A stretch of 39,320 nucleotides of DNA from Bacteroidales bacterium (GCA_017395365.1 JAFPUN010000012.1:83330-122649), one strand, 5' to 3'. Shown: positions 8,947 to 17,452, counted from the first letter of the stretch. A program made the numbers and translations. The notes: generated from the letters alone by a model not told the origin.

Positions 8947-9339
8947 GTGAAAAAACTAATGTTGTCTGTAATCATCGTACTATCGATGTCATTGGCTTCA
9001 TTTGCCAATGCAAATGCCAATCAATTCAGCAGCAATGGCAGCCAGATCGAATCCATCGAAAATGCAGACCCACACACCAAACAATACCAAGACATGAAAA
9101 AGATTCTTGACGAATACGAACAAAGTGTCAAGAAAGCAACAACATGTGAAGAATTGGATAATGCTGCAATAACAATGTTCGTCAAATTGATGGCAACGAC
9201 TGAAAACACCTATGACCAGGAAATGACTCCCGAAGAGGGCGAGGAAATCGAAAAACAGATGAATCGCATTGATATCGACGTAAAACAAAAGCAACAACAA
9301 ATGGGGTGTGAACCCGAAGGAGAAGGAGGAGAAGAGTAA
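8947..9339 (+). CDS. small secreted acidic protein of unknown function
   Basis: About 130 aa from the GTG at 8947 (V/M-KKLMLSVIIVLSMSLASFANA); an ATG four codons later (8959) and an upstream TTG (8917) are alternatives. A signal peptide ending near FANA is clear. The mature part is hydrophilic, helical and acidic, with coiled-coil-like stretches (YQDMKKILDEYEQSVKKA; EEIEKQMNRIDIDVKQKQQQ), one Cys in each half, and the acidic tail EGEGGEE. It follows the C25 gene by 56 nt and is closed by a strong terminator, so it may share the transcript. I recognise no family. Confidence 0.65.
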   Translation: MKKLMLSVIIVLSMSLASFANANANQFSSNGSQIESIENADPHTKQYQDMKKILDEYEQSVKKATTCEELDNAAITMFVKLMATTENTYDQEMTPEEGEEIEKQMNRIDIDVKQKQQQMGCEPEGEGGEE

Positions 9340-9358
9340 TCCTTAACCTCCTACATAG

Positions 9359-9410
9359 ACGAAGAAAGCCGACAGCTGTCGGCTTTCTTCGTTTCAGTGT
9401 TTTTTTATTC
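9359..9410 (+). terminator. strong intrinsic terminator, perfect 34-bp palindrome
   Basis: Bases 9359-9392 are perfectly self-complementary with 17-bp arms (ACGAAGAAAGCCGACAG on the left) and are followed by a T-rich tract. It lies between the convergent small secreted protein and nitroreductase genes. Confidence 0.85.
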
Positions 9411-9932
9411 TACCCAATAGACATAATTCTCTTTGCGGGGTGCAGCCTCGGGGTAATCGCCTTTGATATAGCCTATCACGCAGTTGCCGATGCCGACATA
9501 CCGTTCGGGGTCAATACCGAAATCTTTCAGGAGCGCCTTGCCTTCATCGATCATGAAGACCTCACGGGCGCGATGCACCCAGCAGGAACCCAAGCCTTTG
9601 GCATGCGCAGCGTTGAGAAGGTTACCCATCACGAGGGCACCGTCTTCTTTCCAAGTGTACACCGTGCTGTCGGCCAATACCACAAGCACCACAGGGGCTC
9701 CAAAGAAGGGATCGAAGTCATCGCGGCCGATGACGACGGAGTTGAGACGGCTCAATGTGTCGCGCACCATACGGTTGGTCACGGCCAAGATGATGGCACT
9801 TTGACGGTTCTTGCCCGAGGGGGCGTTCATGCCCGCCTTGACGATCTCCTCAATTACCTCTTTTGAGGGCATCTCATCGGTGTAGCTACGCACGCTGCGG
9901 CGCGTCATCAGGTCTTGCAGGGTTGCGTCCAT
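9405..9932 (-). CDS. nitroreductase-family flavoprotein
   Basis: A 175-aa NAD(P)H-dependent FMN oxidoreductase of the nitroreductase fold. The N-terminus contains LMTRRSVRSYTDEMPSKE, where the RRSxRxY motif binds the FMN phosphate. MNAPSGKNRQS comes next, and LGSCWVHRAREVF near residue 125 completes the flavin site. The start is taken as the ATG at 9932, because a -7 box (9963-9956) lies between it and an upstream in-frame ATG at 9968. The physiological substrate is unknown. The gene is divergent from the BASS transporter. Confidence 0.88.
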   Translation of the reverse strand: MDATLQDLMTRRSVRSYTDEMPSKEVIEEIVKAGMNAPSGKNRQSAIILAVTNRMVRDTLSRLNSVVIGRDDFDPFFGAPVVLVVLADSTVYTWKEDGALVMGNLLNAAHAKGLGSCWVHRAREVFMIDEGKALLKDFGIDPERYVGIGNCVIGYIKGDYPEAAPRKENYVYWVE

Positions 9933-9945
9933 GGTAATTTTTTCT

Positions 9946-9976
9946 TTTGAGGCCGCAAAAGTACGCATTATTTTTG
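9946..9976 (+). promoter_or_regulatory. Bacteroidota promoter for the BASS transporter
   Basis: TTTG (9946-9949), 19-nt spacer, TATTTTTG (9969-9976), 28 nt before the ATG at 10005. Boxes and spacing are canonical. Confidence 0.7.
9956..9963 (-). promoter_or_regulatory. -7 box for the nitroreductase gene
   Basis: TACTTTTG on the minus strand, 23 nt upstream of the ATG at 9932. It sits inside the spacer of the divergent promoter 9946-9976, so the two promoters physically overlap and may compete. Confidence 0.5.
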
Positions 9977-10004
9977 CATTTTTGCAGCCCGAATTTGGAT
10001 TTCA

Positions 10005-10907
10005 ATGCAAAAGGTCAAAAGTTACGTCCTTCCCATTGCCATCGTCTTGGGGTTGCTGCTGCACGACTACTGTGCCGCCCTGAGCGTAGTGGTGCCCTAT
10101 ATCATCTTCACCATCCTTCTGCTGACCTTCACTGCCGTCGATGTCCGCAAGTTGCGTTTCAAACCGCTGTTCATCTGGATTATCCTCTTTCAGGTAGCGG
10201 TAAGCCTTGGCGGTTATTATTTGCTCAGGTTGTTGAATATCAATGAAATTATCGCCGAAGGCATCCTCATCGGTGTGCTTTGTCCCGTTGCAGCCTCGGT
10301 GGCGGTGGTCAGCACGATGCTGGGGGCCGACCGTGAGACGGTGACCTCCTTCTCCATCATTGGCAATCTGGTCATCTCTATCGTGGCACCCGTCTATTTC
10401 TCGTTCATTGGCATCAACCAAGACATGCCTTTCCTGACGTCGTTCCTGCAAATCCTGCGGCGCATCGGTTTGGTCATCGGGCTGCCTTTCTTCGTGGCCT
10501 TGGCCTTGCAAATGGTGTGGCCCAAAGCCAACCGTTTCATCAGTCGTTTCAAGGGATTGGCCTTCTACTTTTGGGCAGTGGCCTTGTTCTTGACCCTAGG
10601 TCAAACCATACATTTCATCTTTATCAACGGAGAGGGGAATTGGTACAATATCCTTTGGCTCGGTGTTTCCGCCTTGGTGTTTTGTGTCATCCAGTTCGGA
10701 TTGGGCAAATGGATTGGTCACAAATACGGCGACACCATTGCCGGAGGACAATTGCTTGGACAGAAAAACTCAGCCATGGGCATCTGGATGGCCAACCATT
10801 ACCTACACCCATTGGCTTCGGTCTACCTGGCTTTCTATTCCGTCTTCCAGAACCTGTTCAACAGTTGGCAGATTTGGTATTATGGACGCAGGAATAAAAA
10901 AACATAA
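10005..10907 (+). CDS. BASS-family (bile acid:sodium symporter-like) transporter
   Basis: A 300-aa polytopic membrane protein with about nine or ten transmembrane segments. The segment GILIGVLCPVAASVAVVSTMLGADRETVTSFSIIGNL resembles the unwound Pro-containing ion-binding helix of BASS transporters. A second such segment, GGQLLGQKNSAMGIWMANHYL, is near residue 245. BASS proteins import bile acids, pantoate or other organic anions with sodium. The sequence does not reveal the substrate; a bile-acid substrate must not be assumed. Confidence 0.75.
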   Translation: MQKVKSYVLPIAIVLGLLLHDYCAALSVVVPYIIFTILLLTFTAVDVRKLRFKPLFIWIILFQVAVSLGGYYLLRLLNINEIIAEGILIGVLCPVAASVAVVSTMLGADRETVTSFSIIGNLVISIVAPVYFSFIGINQDMPFLTSFLQILRRIGLVIGLPFFVALALQMVWPKANRFISRFKGLAFYFWAVALFLTLGQTIHFIFINGEGNWYNILWLGVSALVFCVIQFGLGKWIGHKYGDTIAGGQLLGQKNSAMGIWMANHYLHPLASVYLAFYSVFQNLFNSWQIWYYGRRNKKT

Positions 10908-10911
10908 GGGT

Positions 10912-10960
10912 GCTTCGACCCTTCGAGCAACCTCAGGAACCTCAGGCTCAGCAACCCTCA
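10912..10960. repeat. degenerate dispersed repeat of the CCTGAGCxTGTCGAAGG family
   Basis: The convergent gap between the transporter and a metallopeptidase gene holds the minus-strand pattern GGTTGCTGAGCCTGAGG...TTGCTCGAAGGGTCG. It contains GCTGAGCCTG and CGAAGGG, shared with elements at 28102-28132 and 35701-35724. Confidence 0.5.
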
Positions 10961-10966
10961 AAGATA

Positions 10967-11836
10967 CTACAGTTGATCGTAAGGCATGGTGAGTATCACA
11001 CGGCCTGCAGCTGGATCGCCCGACTCAAGACCTTTCTTGAACCAACGGTAGCGCTGCTCCGAGGTGCCGTGAGTAAAACTATCAGGGTTGACGTAGCCTC
11101 GAGCTTTCTTCTGGATATAGTCGTCACCCTTCTTAGGCATCAAATCCAGCGTTTTGCGAATTTCGTCGTCGCTGATGGAACCAAAGCGAGCTTGCTCAAA
11201 ATGGGCCCAACAGCCTGCATAGTAGTCCGCCAATAACTCAGTCCTCACACTCTCTTTGAGAAATTGTGTAGACTCCTGTCCGTACCGATAGGCCATCTCC
11301 ATCATTTTATCCATCTCGCCACGTAAATGCTCGACATGATGTCCTACCTCATGACCGATGATTTCGGCATAAACGAGGTCGCAAACATCGCCCATGGAAG
11401 TGTAACTACTGACCATTTGGTCGATATCGATATAAACCGATTCGTCACCGTTACAATAGAAGGGGCCCATACACTTCGCCTGTTCGTATCCACAACCCGT
11501 AGTCACGGTGTCGGAATAAAGCACCAGCTTAGGCTGACGATAATAGCCGCCTACTTTTTCAAATTCCTCGGTCCAGAAATCTTCGGTGCTGGCCAAAAAC
11601 TGTGAGCACTTCGTGGCCATTTGCTCTTGTGTCTTGCTATCGACCCAAGTTGAGGCGGTGCTTTGCACGTCTTGCAGTATGGTACCCACGTTAGGGGTTT
11701 CCCCACCCAAAAGCCACACAATCAGTGCGATGATGATGCCGCCTATACCAATGCCGCCGCCCACCTTGGCTACGGTGCCGCCTTTCTTGCGACGGTCGTC
11801 GACATTGGTGCTCATTCTACGTCCATCCAGTTTCAT
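10967..11836 (-). CDS. ypfJ: neutral zinc metallopeptidase, YpfJ/KPN_00809 family (copy 2 in transcription order)
   Basis: A 289-aa protein, counted from the ATG at 11836; a longer frame to 11905 runs through a hairpin region and is rejected. The family N-terminus MKLDGRRMSTNVDDRRKKGG is followed by a single hydrophobic anchor at about 26-43 (GGGIGIGGIIIALIVWLLGG). The zinc motif HEVGH is at 162-166 (YAEIIGHEVGHHVEHLRG), with a downstream acidic ligand region RTELLADYYAGCWAHFE. The domain is probably periplasmic. It is a paralogue of the adjacent gene at 12809-11946. The physiological role of the family is not established. Confidence 0.9.
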   Translation of the reverse strand: MKLDGRRMSTNVDDRRKKGGTVAKVGGGIGIGGIIIALIVWLLGGETPNVGTILQDVQSTASTWVDSKTQEQMATKCSQFLASTEDFWTEEFEKVGGYYRQPKLVLYSDTVTTGCGYEQAKCMGPFYCNGDESVYIDIDQMVSSYTSMGDVCDLVYAEIIGHEVGHHVEHLRGEMDKMMEMAYRYGQESTQFLKESVRTELLADYYAGCWAHFEQARFGSISDDEIRKTLDLMPKKGDDYIQKKARGYVNPDSFTHGTSEQRYRWFKKGLESGDPAAGRVILTMPYDQL

Positions 11837-11883
11837 ATTATCAGTGTTTTGTTTGAGACTAAATATTTGTTGATACGAGACCA

Positions 11884-11928
11884 AAAGACGCGAGACACGA
11901 GTCAAAAGCCCCGCCGTCTCGCGTCTTT
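11884..11928 (-). terminator. hairpin between the two zinc metallopeptidase genes
   Basis: Thirteen-base arms AAAGACGCGAGAC (11884-11896) and GTCTCGCGTCTTT (11916-11928). In the direction of transcription the stem ends in TTTT, so it can act as an intrinsic terminator. The CGAGAC-rich sequence also looks like a dispersed repeat (CGAGAC recurs at 11878-11882 and 11891-11896). Confidence 0.55.
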
Positions 11929-11945
11929 CAAAAACGTTTCGTTAA

Positions 11946-12809
11946 TTACAGGCTATTGTAGGAAGGCGAGAAAGTGTCACCTTGGTTGATGTCGCCTGTC
12001 GCGATGCCTTTCTTCAGCCAACGCGAACGCTGGGCGCTGGTGCCATGGTTGAAGGTCTCGGGCATGGTACGGCCATAAGCCTGCTTTTGCAGATAGTCAT
12101 CGCCGATCTTGGAGGCCGCGTTGAGGGCTTCCTCGATGTCGCCATCTTCCAGCGAGCCAAACATCTTGTTGTCGTGGTGGGCCCAGATGCCCGCGAAGAA
12201 GTCGGCCTGCAATTCAAGGCGAACACTGGTCTGGTTGTAGCCCTGTGTGTCTTTGCCATACTTCGCCATCTGCTGGTGGGCTTGTCCCAAAATACCAAGT
12301 TGGTTCTGCACATGGTGACCCACCTCGTGGGCGATGACATAGGCATAGGCGAAATCGCCGTCGGCGCCAATCTGTCTCTTCATGCTCTTGAAGAACTCAA
12401 GGTCGAGATAGACGGTCTCGTCAGCAGAGCAGTAGAACGGTCCGCTGGCCGAAGTGGCATTGCCACAACCCGAGTTGACGGCATCACTGAAGATGACCAT
12501 CTTGGGAGGCTGATAGGTGCGGCCCAACTTCCTAAACTCCTGCGTCCACACGTCCTCGGTACCAGCGAGGATCTGCTTGCAGAATGTCATCAGTTCTTTG
12601 TCGACTTCGCTGTAGTCCTGTCCGTCATCGACATATTCCGTCTGGCTGCCTTGTGAACTCTGCATCACTGCGCTGGGGTCACCACCCATAAACATAACTA
12701 TCAAAGCAATAATGATACCGCCAAGACCTAGGCCACCTGCGGCAGCCACAGTCCTCTTACCTCTGCGGTCTTCAACGTTAGTGCTTTCTCTTCTTCCGTC
12801 TAATTTCAT
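11946..12809 (-). CDS. ypfJ: neutral zinc metallopeptidase, YpfJ/KPN_00809 family (copy 1 in transcription order)
   Basis: A 287-aa protein. The N-terminus MKLDGRRESTNVEDRRGKR fits the family consensus closely, followed by a hydrophobic anchor at about 25-42. The zinc-binding HEVGH is at 161-165 (AYVIAHEVGHHVQNQLG), with RLELQADFFAGIWAHHDNKMFGSLEDGDIEEALNAA after it. The C-terminal NHGTSAQRSRWLKKGIATGD is highly conserved in the family. This copy is nearer the family consensus than the downstream paralogue. The two are tandem, 109 nt apart and share direction, which indicates a local duplication. Confidence 0.92.
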   Translation of the reverse strand: MKLDGRRESTNVEDRRGKRTVAAAGGLGLGGIIIALIVMFMGGDPSAVMQSSQGSQTEYVDDGQDYSEVDKELMTFCKQILAGTEDVWTQEFRKLGRTYQPPKMVIFSDAVNSGCGNATSASGPFYCSADETVYLDLEFFKSMKRQIGADGDFAYAYVIAHEVGHHVQNQLGILGQAHQQMAKYGKDTQGYNQTSVRLELQADFFAGIWAHHDNKMFGSLEDGDIEEALNAASKIGDDYLQKQAYGRTMPETFNHGTSAQRSRWLKKGIATGDINQGDTFSPSYNSL

Positions 12810-12840
12810 GATGATTTCAATTTAGGGGTTATTGATGCCA

Positions 12841-12848
12841 CAAAAATA
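12841..12848 (-). promoter_or_regulatory. -7 box for the metallopeptidase pair
   Basis: TATTTTTG on the minus strand, 31 nt upstream of the ATG at 12809, directly after the terminator of the preceding gene. No clear -33 TTTG is seen. Confidence 0.4.
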
Positions 12849-12850
12849 CA

Positions 12851-12889
12851 CAAAAAAATACTCCCACGCATTGTGAGAGTATTTTTTTG
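12851..12889 (-). terminator. intrinsic terminator after the 1465-aa adhesin gene
   Basis: Thirteen-base arms CAAAAAAATACTC (12851-12863) and GAGTATTTTTTTG (12877-12889) form a hairpin flanked by A and T tracts, so it can work in both directions. It separates the adhesin gene from the metallopeptidase pair. Confidence 0.75.
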
Positions 12890-12894
12890 TTAGA

Positions 12895-12924
12895 TGTAGA
12901 GACGTTGCGCGCAACGTCTCTACA
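12895..12924. repeat. perfect 30-bp palindrome, GTAGAGACG family
   Basis: Left arm TGTAGAGACGTTGCG and right arm CGCAACGTCTCTACA are exact inverse complements with no loop. It lies 10 nt beyond the stop of the 1465-aa gene. A second member with the same ends and a different centre is at 31729-31756. Confidence 0.85.
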
Positions 12925-12933
12925 AAGGATAGA

Positions 12934-15900
12934 TTATTGTTCCTTGACGAAGCGCAGCATGACGTTGCCGCAGCGCACGAGGTAGAGACCCGAGGCGAGG
13001 TCGCGGATGCCAATCTCCTGGTCGGGATTGACACTCATCGCCTTCACCAGTTCGCCGAGGCTGTTGTAGATCTCAACCTGGCTGTTGGCCTCGATGCCGA
13101 GGATGCGGATGCTCTCCTTGGCGGGGTTCGGGTAGACCTGCAGGTTGGCCAGCTCGTTCTCGCCCACGCCCGTGGCGAAGAATGCCGCAAGGGTAAGGTC
13201 GCTGTTCACCGTGATGGTGCGCGGGTTGTCGGTGTTGTCATCACTCCACTTCGAGAACACGTAACCCGGGTTCGGGAAGGCCTGGATAGTTGCTGTAGCA
13301 CCGGCAAGGTAGGTACCACCACCACTCACCGAGCCTTCGTTCGTGTTACTGATCAGCGTAATCGTGTAGGTCACCACGCTATTCTCAACGAAGTGGGCGG
13401 TGTAGGTGGCATCGCCATTTACGATGATGGTACGCGGGTTCTGCGTGTTGCCGTCCTGCCACTTCTCGAACATATAGCCGCCGAATGCCACTGCAGCAAT
13501 CTGTACTTCAGTGCCTTCACGGTAGGTGCCGCTACCAAAGGCCTGGCCTCTCTCGGGATCGGCACTCTCGACGGTGATGGTGTAGTTTTGCGTGGCGGCA
13601 AACTCGGCCACAAACTCCATGTCGCTATTCACCACAACGGTACGCGGGTTTTCGGTGTTGCCGTCATCCCACTTCACGAAATGGGCATAAGCAGTCGGAT
13701 AGGCGCTGATCTCGACAGAAGAACCGGCGGGATAGGTACCGCTACCATAGGCCTCGCCGAGGAACACTGAGTTGGACCTCACCGTCAAGGTGTACATTTC
13801 GCCAGAACCGTTGGAGAACAAAGCGGTGTAAGTGGCATTGCCCGTCACCGTGATGACGCGCGGGTTCTGCAAGCTACCATCGCTCCACTGCAGGAACTCA
13901 TAGCCCGAGTTAGGCGTAGCCGTCAGCGTAGCTGTGGCGCCATAAGGATAGGTGCCGCCGCCCGTCACCGTGCCGGAGCCGGCAGGTGTCACGTTGGTGG
14001 TGATGGTGTACTCCTGCGTGTTGAAGTAGGCCGTGAATGACATATTGTTGTTCACCGTGATGGTGCGCGGGTTGGTGGTGCTGCCGTCGTTCCAGTGGTC
14101 GAAGGTGTAGCCGCTGTTGGCCGTGGCCGTCAAGGTCACTGATGCACCGGCGGGATAGGTACCCGTGCCGCTCACCGTACCAGCGCCGGCAGGCGAGACA
14201 TAGGCCGACACGGTGTAGTATGTAGCACCCACCTCACTGAAGGTGGCTGTGTAAGTGGCGTTGCTCGTCACCAAGACTTGGTGGGGGTTCTCACTCGAAC
14301 CGTCGCTCCAACCCACGAACTCGTATCCGCTGAAAGCAGAAGCGGTCAGAGTGGCATAGTCACCATAGTAGTAGGCGCCGCCGCCGTTCACCGTACCCGC
14401 GTTGCTCGGGTTGGCGTTCACCGTGATGGTGTATTGGTTGCGGTTGAAGTAGGCCGTGAAGTTCATGTTACCGTTCACCGTCACCGAACGCGGGTTGATG
14501 GTGCTGCCATCATTCCAATGGTCGAAGGTGTAGCCTGGATTGGCCACTGCCGTCAGCATGATGACCGATCCCTCCTCATAGGTGCCCGTACCCGTTACCG
14601 TGCCAGCGTCTGTCGGGTCAACCGTAGCGGTCACCGTGTAGTAGACCGAACCGACTTCACTGAATGTGGCCGTGTAGGTCGCGTTGCCCGTCACCGTAAT
14701 CTGACGCGGGTTTGTCGTGCTACCATCTTGCCATCCTGCAAACTCATAGCCGCTGTTGGCCGTGGCCGTCAGCGTGGGCGTGTCGCCATAGTGATAGGCG
14801 CCGCCGCCAGTCACTGTACCACCATTGGTCGGGTTGGCTGCCGTGGTGATTATGTAAGTGTCTTGCGAGAATGTGGCCGTGTAGGTCGCGTTGCCCGTCA
14901 CGGTGACGGTGCGCGGGTTCTGCGTGTTGCCATCTTGCCATTGGCTGAAGGTGTATCCGTTGTTGGCGTTGGCCGTCAAGGTCACTGAAGCCCCTTCAGG
15001 ATAGGTGCCGCCACCGGTCACCGTACCGGAGCCCGAAGGCGTCACATTGGTGGTGATGGTGTAGTAGGTCACCGGCACCTCGGCGAAGTAGGCCGTGTAG
15101 GTGGCATTCTCGGTCACCGTGAAGCTGTAGTTGGGGTTGGTGCTGACCACCGAGCCGTTCTTCTTCCAGCTCTCAAACTGGTAGCCGCTGGCAGGCGTGG
15201 CCGTCAGCGTGCAGGTCTCACCAGCGTTGTAGGTGCCGCCACCCGTCACCGTGCCCCATGCATTGTTGTTGGCGTTAGCCGTGATGGTGTATTGTGCAAT
15301 GGCTTCCTCAACGCGGACATCATCGATGTACCAAGCATGGGCCCATGTGCCAGTATACTCAAAACTGAAGGAAATGGTATGGCCAGCATAGCTCGAAAGC
15401 GGGATTTCAACTTCGGTCCAAGCGGACGGATAGTTGGAATCACTCCATAACTGTGAGGTGTAAGTGTCGGGATTGGGTGTGCCAGTTCCATCGAGTTTGT
15501 AGTAGATTTTGTTGCTCATATTGGAACCCGACGAACTACTCTTATGCCTGAACTTCAGCACATAGTCGTGGCCGGCAACCAAGTTGATGTTAGGCGAGAC
15601 AAGGCAACCGTATTGATACACGCCTGAGGGACCCCACGGGTGATAGGCACATTGCTCCGATGAGTTATATTTCCAGTGGTATCCGCCTCCGCTCATATCG
15701 TCGTCCCAGATGTACCAGCAGTAGCCGGGTTCGTCGCCATTGGAGAAATCCATGGTATAAGGAACATTATAATTGCCACAGGAGCTCCAATCCTCGGTGA
15801 CGCTCACATTGTCAATCATCCAGCCTATGCCATCGGTGCCCGTATATTTGAAGGCGATGTAGATGGCTTGTCCTTGGTAATCCGAAAGGTCGATGCTCAC

Positions 15901-17331
15901 ATCGTGCCATACATTATTCTGAGGTGAGTTCTGCGACCACACCTCGGTGAAATTGCTGGTGCTGGTGCCTGATGTCGAGATCCACACACCGCGATAGTCG
16001 GCATAACTTGAGCCGATTTCATTTGACTTGAAAGTGAGCGTGGTTTCGTCACGCCCAGGTTGCAAGAAGAGATGGGGGCTGATGAGCCAGCCTTCTTGGG
16101 CGTTGACGCCCCACCCGTGACAGGCACAATAATCGCCGGCATAAGGCGTAGGTGAATTGTTGTTTCCACGTCTGTCCCAGAAAGGACGGAAATGTGTGCC
16201 TCCATTGTTGTTGTCAACGTCGAGGGTGGTCCAGCAAGACCAGCTGGTGCTGCCGTTCTCGAAGTTTTCGGTGAAAGGCAAGCTAAGGGGCTCGCTGACA
16301 GTGCAAGTCGGATTGCCAATGAAGAGGTTGGTAATCGTGGTGCAGTCGGAAAGCGTGTAGAGAACCGAATTGTCCTTCCAAATCTTACCACTATTTAAAT
16401 AGTCACCAGCGTAATAAACGCCATTGCTGTTGGCCACTACCGAGTAAAGGAACGAACTGGTTGGGGTATAGAGCACGTTACCGTTTTTCCATACCTTCTC
16501 AGTTGAGCCGTCCATGCCGTTCACATAAATGTCGCCAGCATCAACACAAATCGAGAAACGACTATCCACGTAGGAACTAGACATGGATGTACTTAGCGTA
16601 TAGACCTCGGATACCGCACCCGAACTTGCATCGACCCTCCACACTTTCAGCTTGGTAGATCCACTCTCCACCGCGGAACCTACGGTATAAAACCAACCAT
16701 CATAACAAGTTATACCATACAACTTTGTGCCGTTGGGCAAGGTTGCGAACTCAGTAGTACCGCTGCCCCATATAACACCGTGATAGGTACTTGCATTTGT
16801 ATACTGATAACCACAGCAACGCAAAGTATTAGTGTTACCTTGGGTGTGATAGGTAGCATCGAAAGCCTCGCTTTCGTAATCGCCATTGCCTTTCTGGTAC
16901 CCTGAACTGCCTGTACCCTGATCGCTTCTCCAGTACCAAGCCGTTTTTACATTGCTGCTTGAATTCTTACATCCCACGGCGAAAAACACGTCATTGGTTC
17001 CATGCAATGCATAGATGTGAGGTTGGCCGCCAGTGTATTGTAAGAAGGTAATACTATTGTTCTTCCCAATATTGGCAACATTGTATGAACCATCGCTGTG
17101 CATGCTGTTAATCACCCAATAGACATCGCCATTGTAGTAGTACACATCCGGGCTATCGTGATAATACTCATTTCCTGGATCGGAATTGTAGAGTTTGACA
17201 CCATTTTTGTAAACAGCAGCTACTTTCCTGCCACTTGAGTTAGTGTAGTAGCCCGAGCCATAGATGTCCTGGGCCACACTCATGCCGGCAAATCCTATCA
17301 CCGCCATGATAATAAGTACAATCTTTTTCAT
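12934..17331 (-). CDS. giant T9SS adhesin-like protein: propeller-like N-domain, two jelly-roll domains, ten B-repeats
   Basis: A 1465-aa secreted protein. Residues 1-20 are a signal peptide. About 21-340 form a repetitive domain (AVYKNGVKLYN, NGDVYWV, KVWKNGNVLY, NGVYYAG) that looks like beta-propeller blades. Two choice-of-anchor-J/cleaved-adhesin-like jelly-roll modules follow, at about 340-515 (LPFTENFENG ... WMIDNVSV) and 517-678 (VPYTMDFSNG ... WYIDDVRV). Ten B-repeats occupy about 678-1385. The T9SS type A tail begins at LQVYPNPAKESIRI and ends in VRCGNVMLRFVKEQ. The protein is probably displayed on the cell surface for binding; no catalytic motif is seen. It is a paralogue of 21992-19194 and shares the N-domain, the promoter motif and the sorting-domain style. 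Confidence 0.9.
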   Translation of the reverse strand: MKKIVLIIMAVIGFAGMSVAQDIYGSGYYTNSSGRKVAAVYKNGVKLYNSDPGNEYYHDSPDVYYYNGDVYWVINSMHSDGSYNVANIGKNNSITFLQYTGGQPHIYALHGTNDVFFAVGCKNSSSNVKTAWYWRSDQGTGSSGYQKGNGDYESEAFDATYHTQGNTNTLRCCGYQYTNASTYHGVIWGSGTTEFATLPNGTKLYGITCYDGWFYTVGSAVESGSTKLKVWRVDASSGAVSEVYTLSTSMSSSYVDSRFSICVDAGDIYVNGMDGSTEKVWKNGNVLYTPTSSFLYSVVANSNGVYYAGDYLNSGKIWKDNSVLYTLSDCTTITNLFIGNPTCTVSEPLSLPFTENFENGSTSWSCWTTLDVDNNNGGTHFRPFWDRRGNNNSPTPYAGDYCACHGWGVNAQEGWLISPHLFLQPGRDETTLTFKSNEIGSSYADYRGVWISTSGTSTSNFTEVWSQNSPQNNVWHDVSIDLSDYQGQAIYIAFKYTGTDGIGWMIDNVSVTEDWSSCGNYNVPYTMDFSNGDEPGYCWYIWDDDMSGGGYHWKYNSSEQCAYHPWGPSGVYQYGCLVSPNINLVAGHDYVLKFRHKSSSSGSNMSNKIYYKLDGTGTPNPDTYTSQLWSDSNYPSAWTEVEIPLSSYAGHTISFSFEYTGTWAHAWYIDDVRVEEAIAQYTITANANNNAWGTVTGGGTYNAGETCTLTATPASGYQFESWKKNGSVVSTNPNYSFTVTENATYTAYFAEVPVTYYTITTNVTPSGSGTVTGGGTYPEGASVTLTANANNGYTFSQWQDGNTQNPRTVTVTGNATYTATFSQDTYIITTAANPTNGGTVTGGGAYHYGDTPTLTATANSGYEFAGWQDGSTTNPRQITVTGNATYTATFSEVGSVYYTVTATVDPTDAGTVTGTGTYEEGSVIMLTAVANPGYTFDHWNDGSTINPRSVTVNGNMNFTAYFNRNQYTITVNANPSNAGTVNGGGAYYYGDYATLTASAFSGYEFVGWSDGSSENPHQVLVTSNATYTATFSEVGATYYTVSAYVSPAGAGTVSGTGTYPAGASVTLTATANSGYTFDHWNDGSTTNPRTITVNNNMSFTAYFNTQEYTITTNVTPAGSGTVTGGGTYPYGATATLTATPNSGYEFLQWSDGSLQNPRVITVTGNATYTALFSNGSGEMYTLTVRSNSVFLGEAYGSGTYPAGSSVEISAYPTAYAHFVKWDDGNTENPRTVVVNSDMEFVAEFAATQNYTITVESADPERGQAFGSGTYREGTEVQIAAVAFGGYMFEKWQDGNTQNPRTIIVNGDATYTAHFVENSVVTYTITLISNTNEGSVSGGGTYLAGATATIQAFPNPGYVFSKWSDDNTDNPRTITVNSDLTLAAFFATGVGENELANLQVYPNPAKESIRILGIEANSQVEIYNSLGELVKAMSVNPDQEIGIRDLASGLYLVRCGNVMLRFVKEQ
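14019..14859 (-). repeat. two-module superrepeat (about 420 bp) within the B-repeat array
   Basis: B-repeats 3+4 (about 14859-14441) and 5+6 (about 14440-14019) form two copies of a dimeric unit. The odd modules share YHYGD/YYYGD, GYEF.GW.DGS and TATFSEVG. The even modules share a YYTV opening, GYTFDHWNDGST and FTAYFN. Confidence 0.7.
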
Positions 17332-17406
17332 AATTTGTTGATTTTAGTTAGACATATTGTTATTAGTTGAATCGTCATTTCACACGCAATAGTACTTTTT
17401 TCGGGA

Positions 17407-17414
17407 CAAAGTTA
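17407..17414 (-). promoter_or_regulatory. -7 box for the 1465-aa adhesin gene
   Basis: TAACTTTG on the minus strand, 75 nt upstream of the ATG at 17331, matches TAnnTTTG. A 16-bp near-palindrome lies exactly 22 nt upstream, in the place of a -33 element. Confidence 0.5.
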
Positions 17415-17436
17415 GGTATTAAATATAAAATGTCTA

Positions 17437-17452
17437 TAGGTAAAATTACTTA
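17437..17452 (-). promoter_or_regulatory. candidate operator, near-palindrome TAGGTAAAATTACTTA
   Basis: It matches 14 of 16 bases of the perfect palindrome at 22095-22110. It lies the same 22 nt from the -7 box as that copy. See findings. Confidence 0.5.

Noticed and set aside
9930-9968. Nitroreductase start at the upstream ATG 9968
   Set aside because: A -7 box (TACTTTTG) lies between the two ATGs, so transcription should start after 9968.
11837-11905. Longer N-terminus for the second zinc metallopeptidase
   Set aside because: The family N-terminus MKLDGRR starts at 11836; the extension translates part of an intergenic hairpin region.
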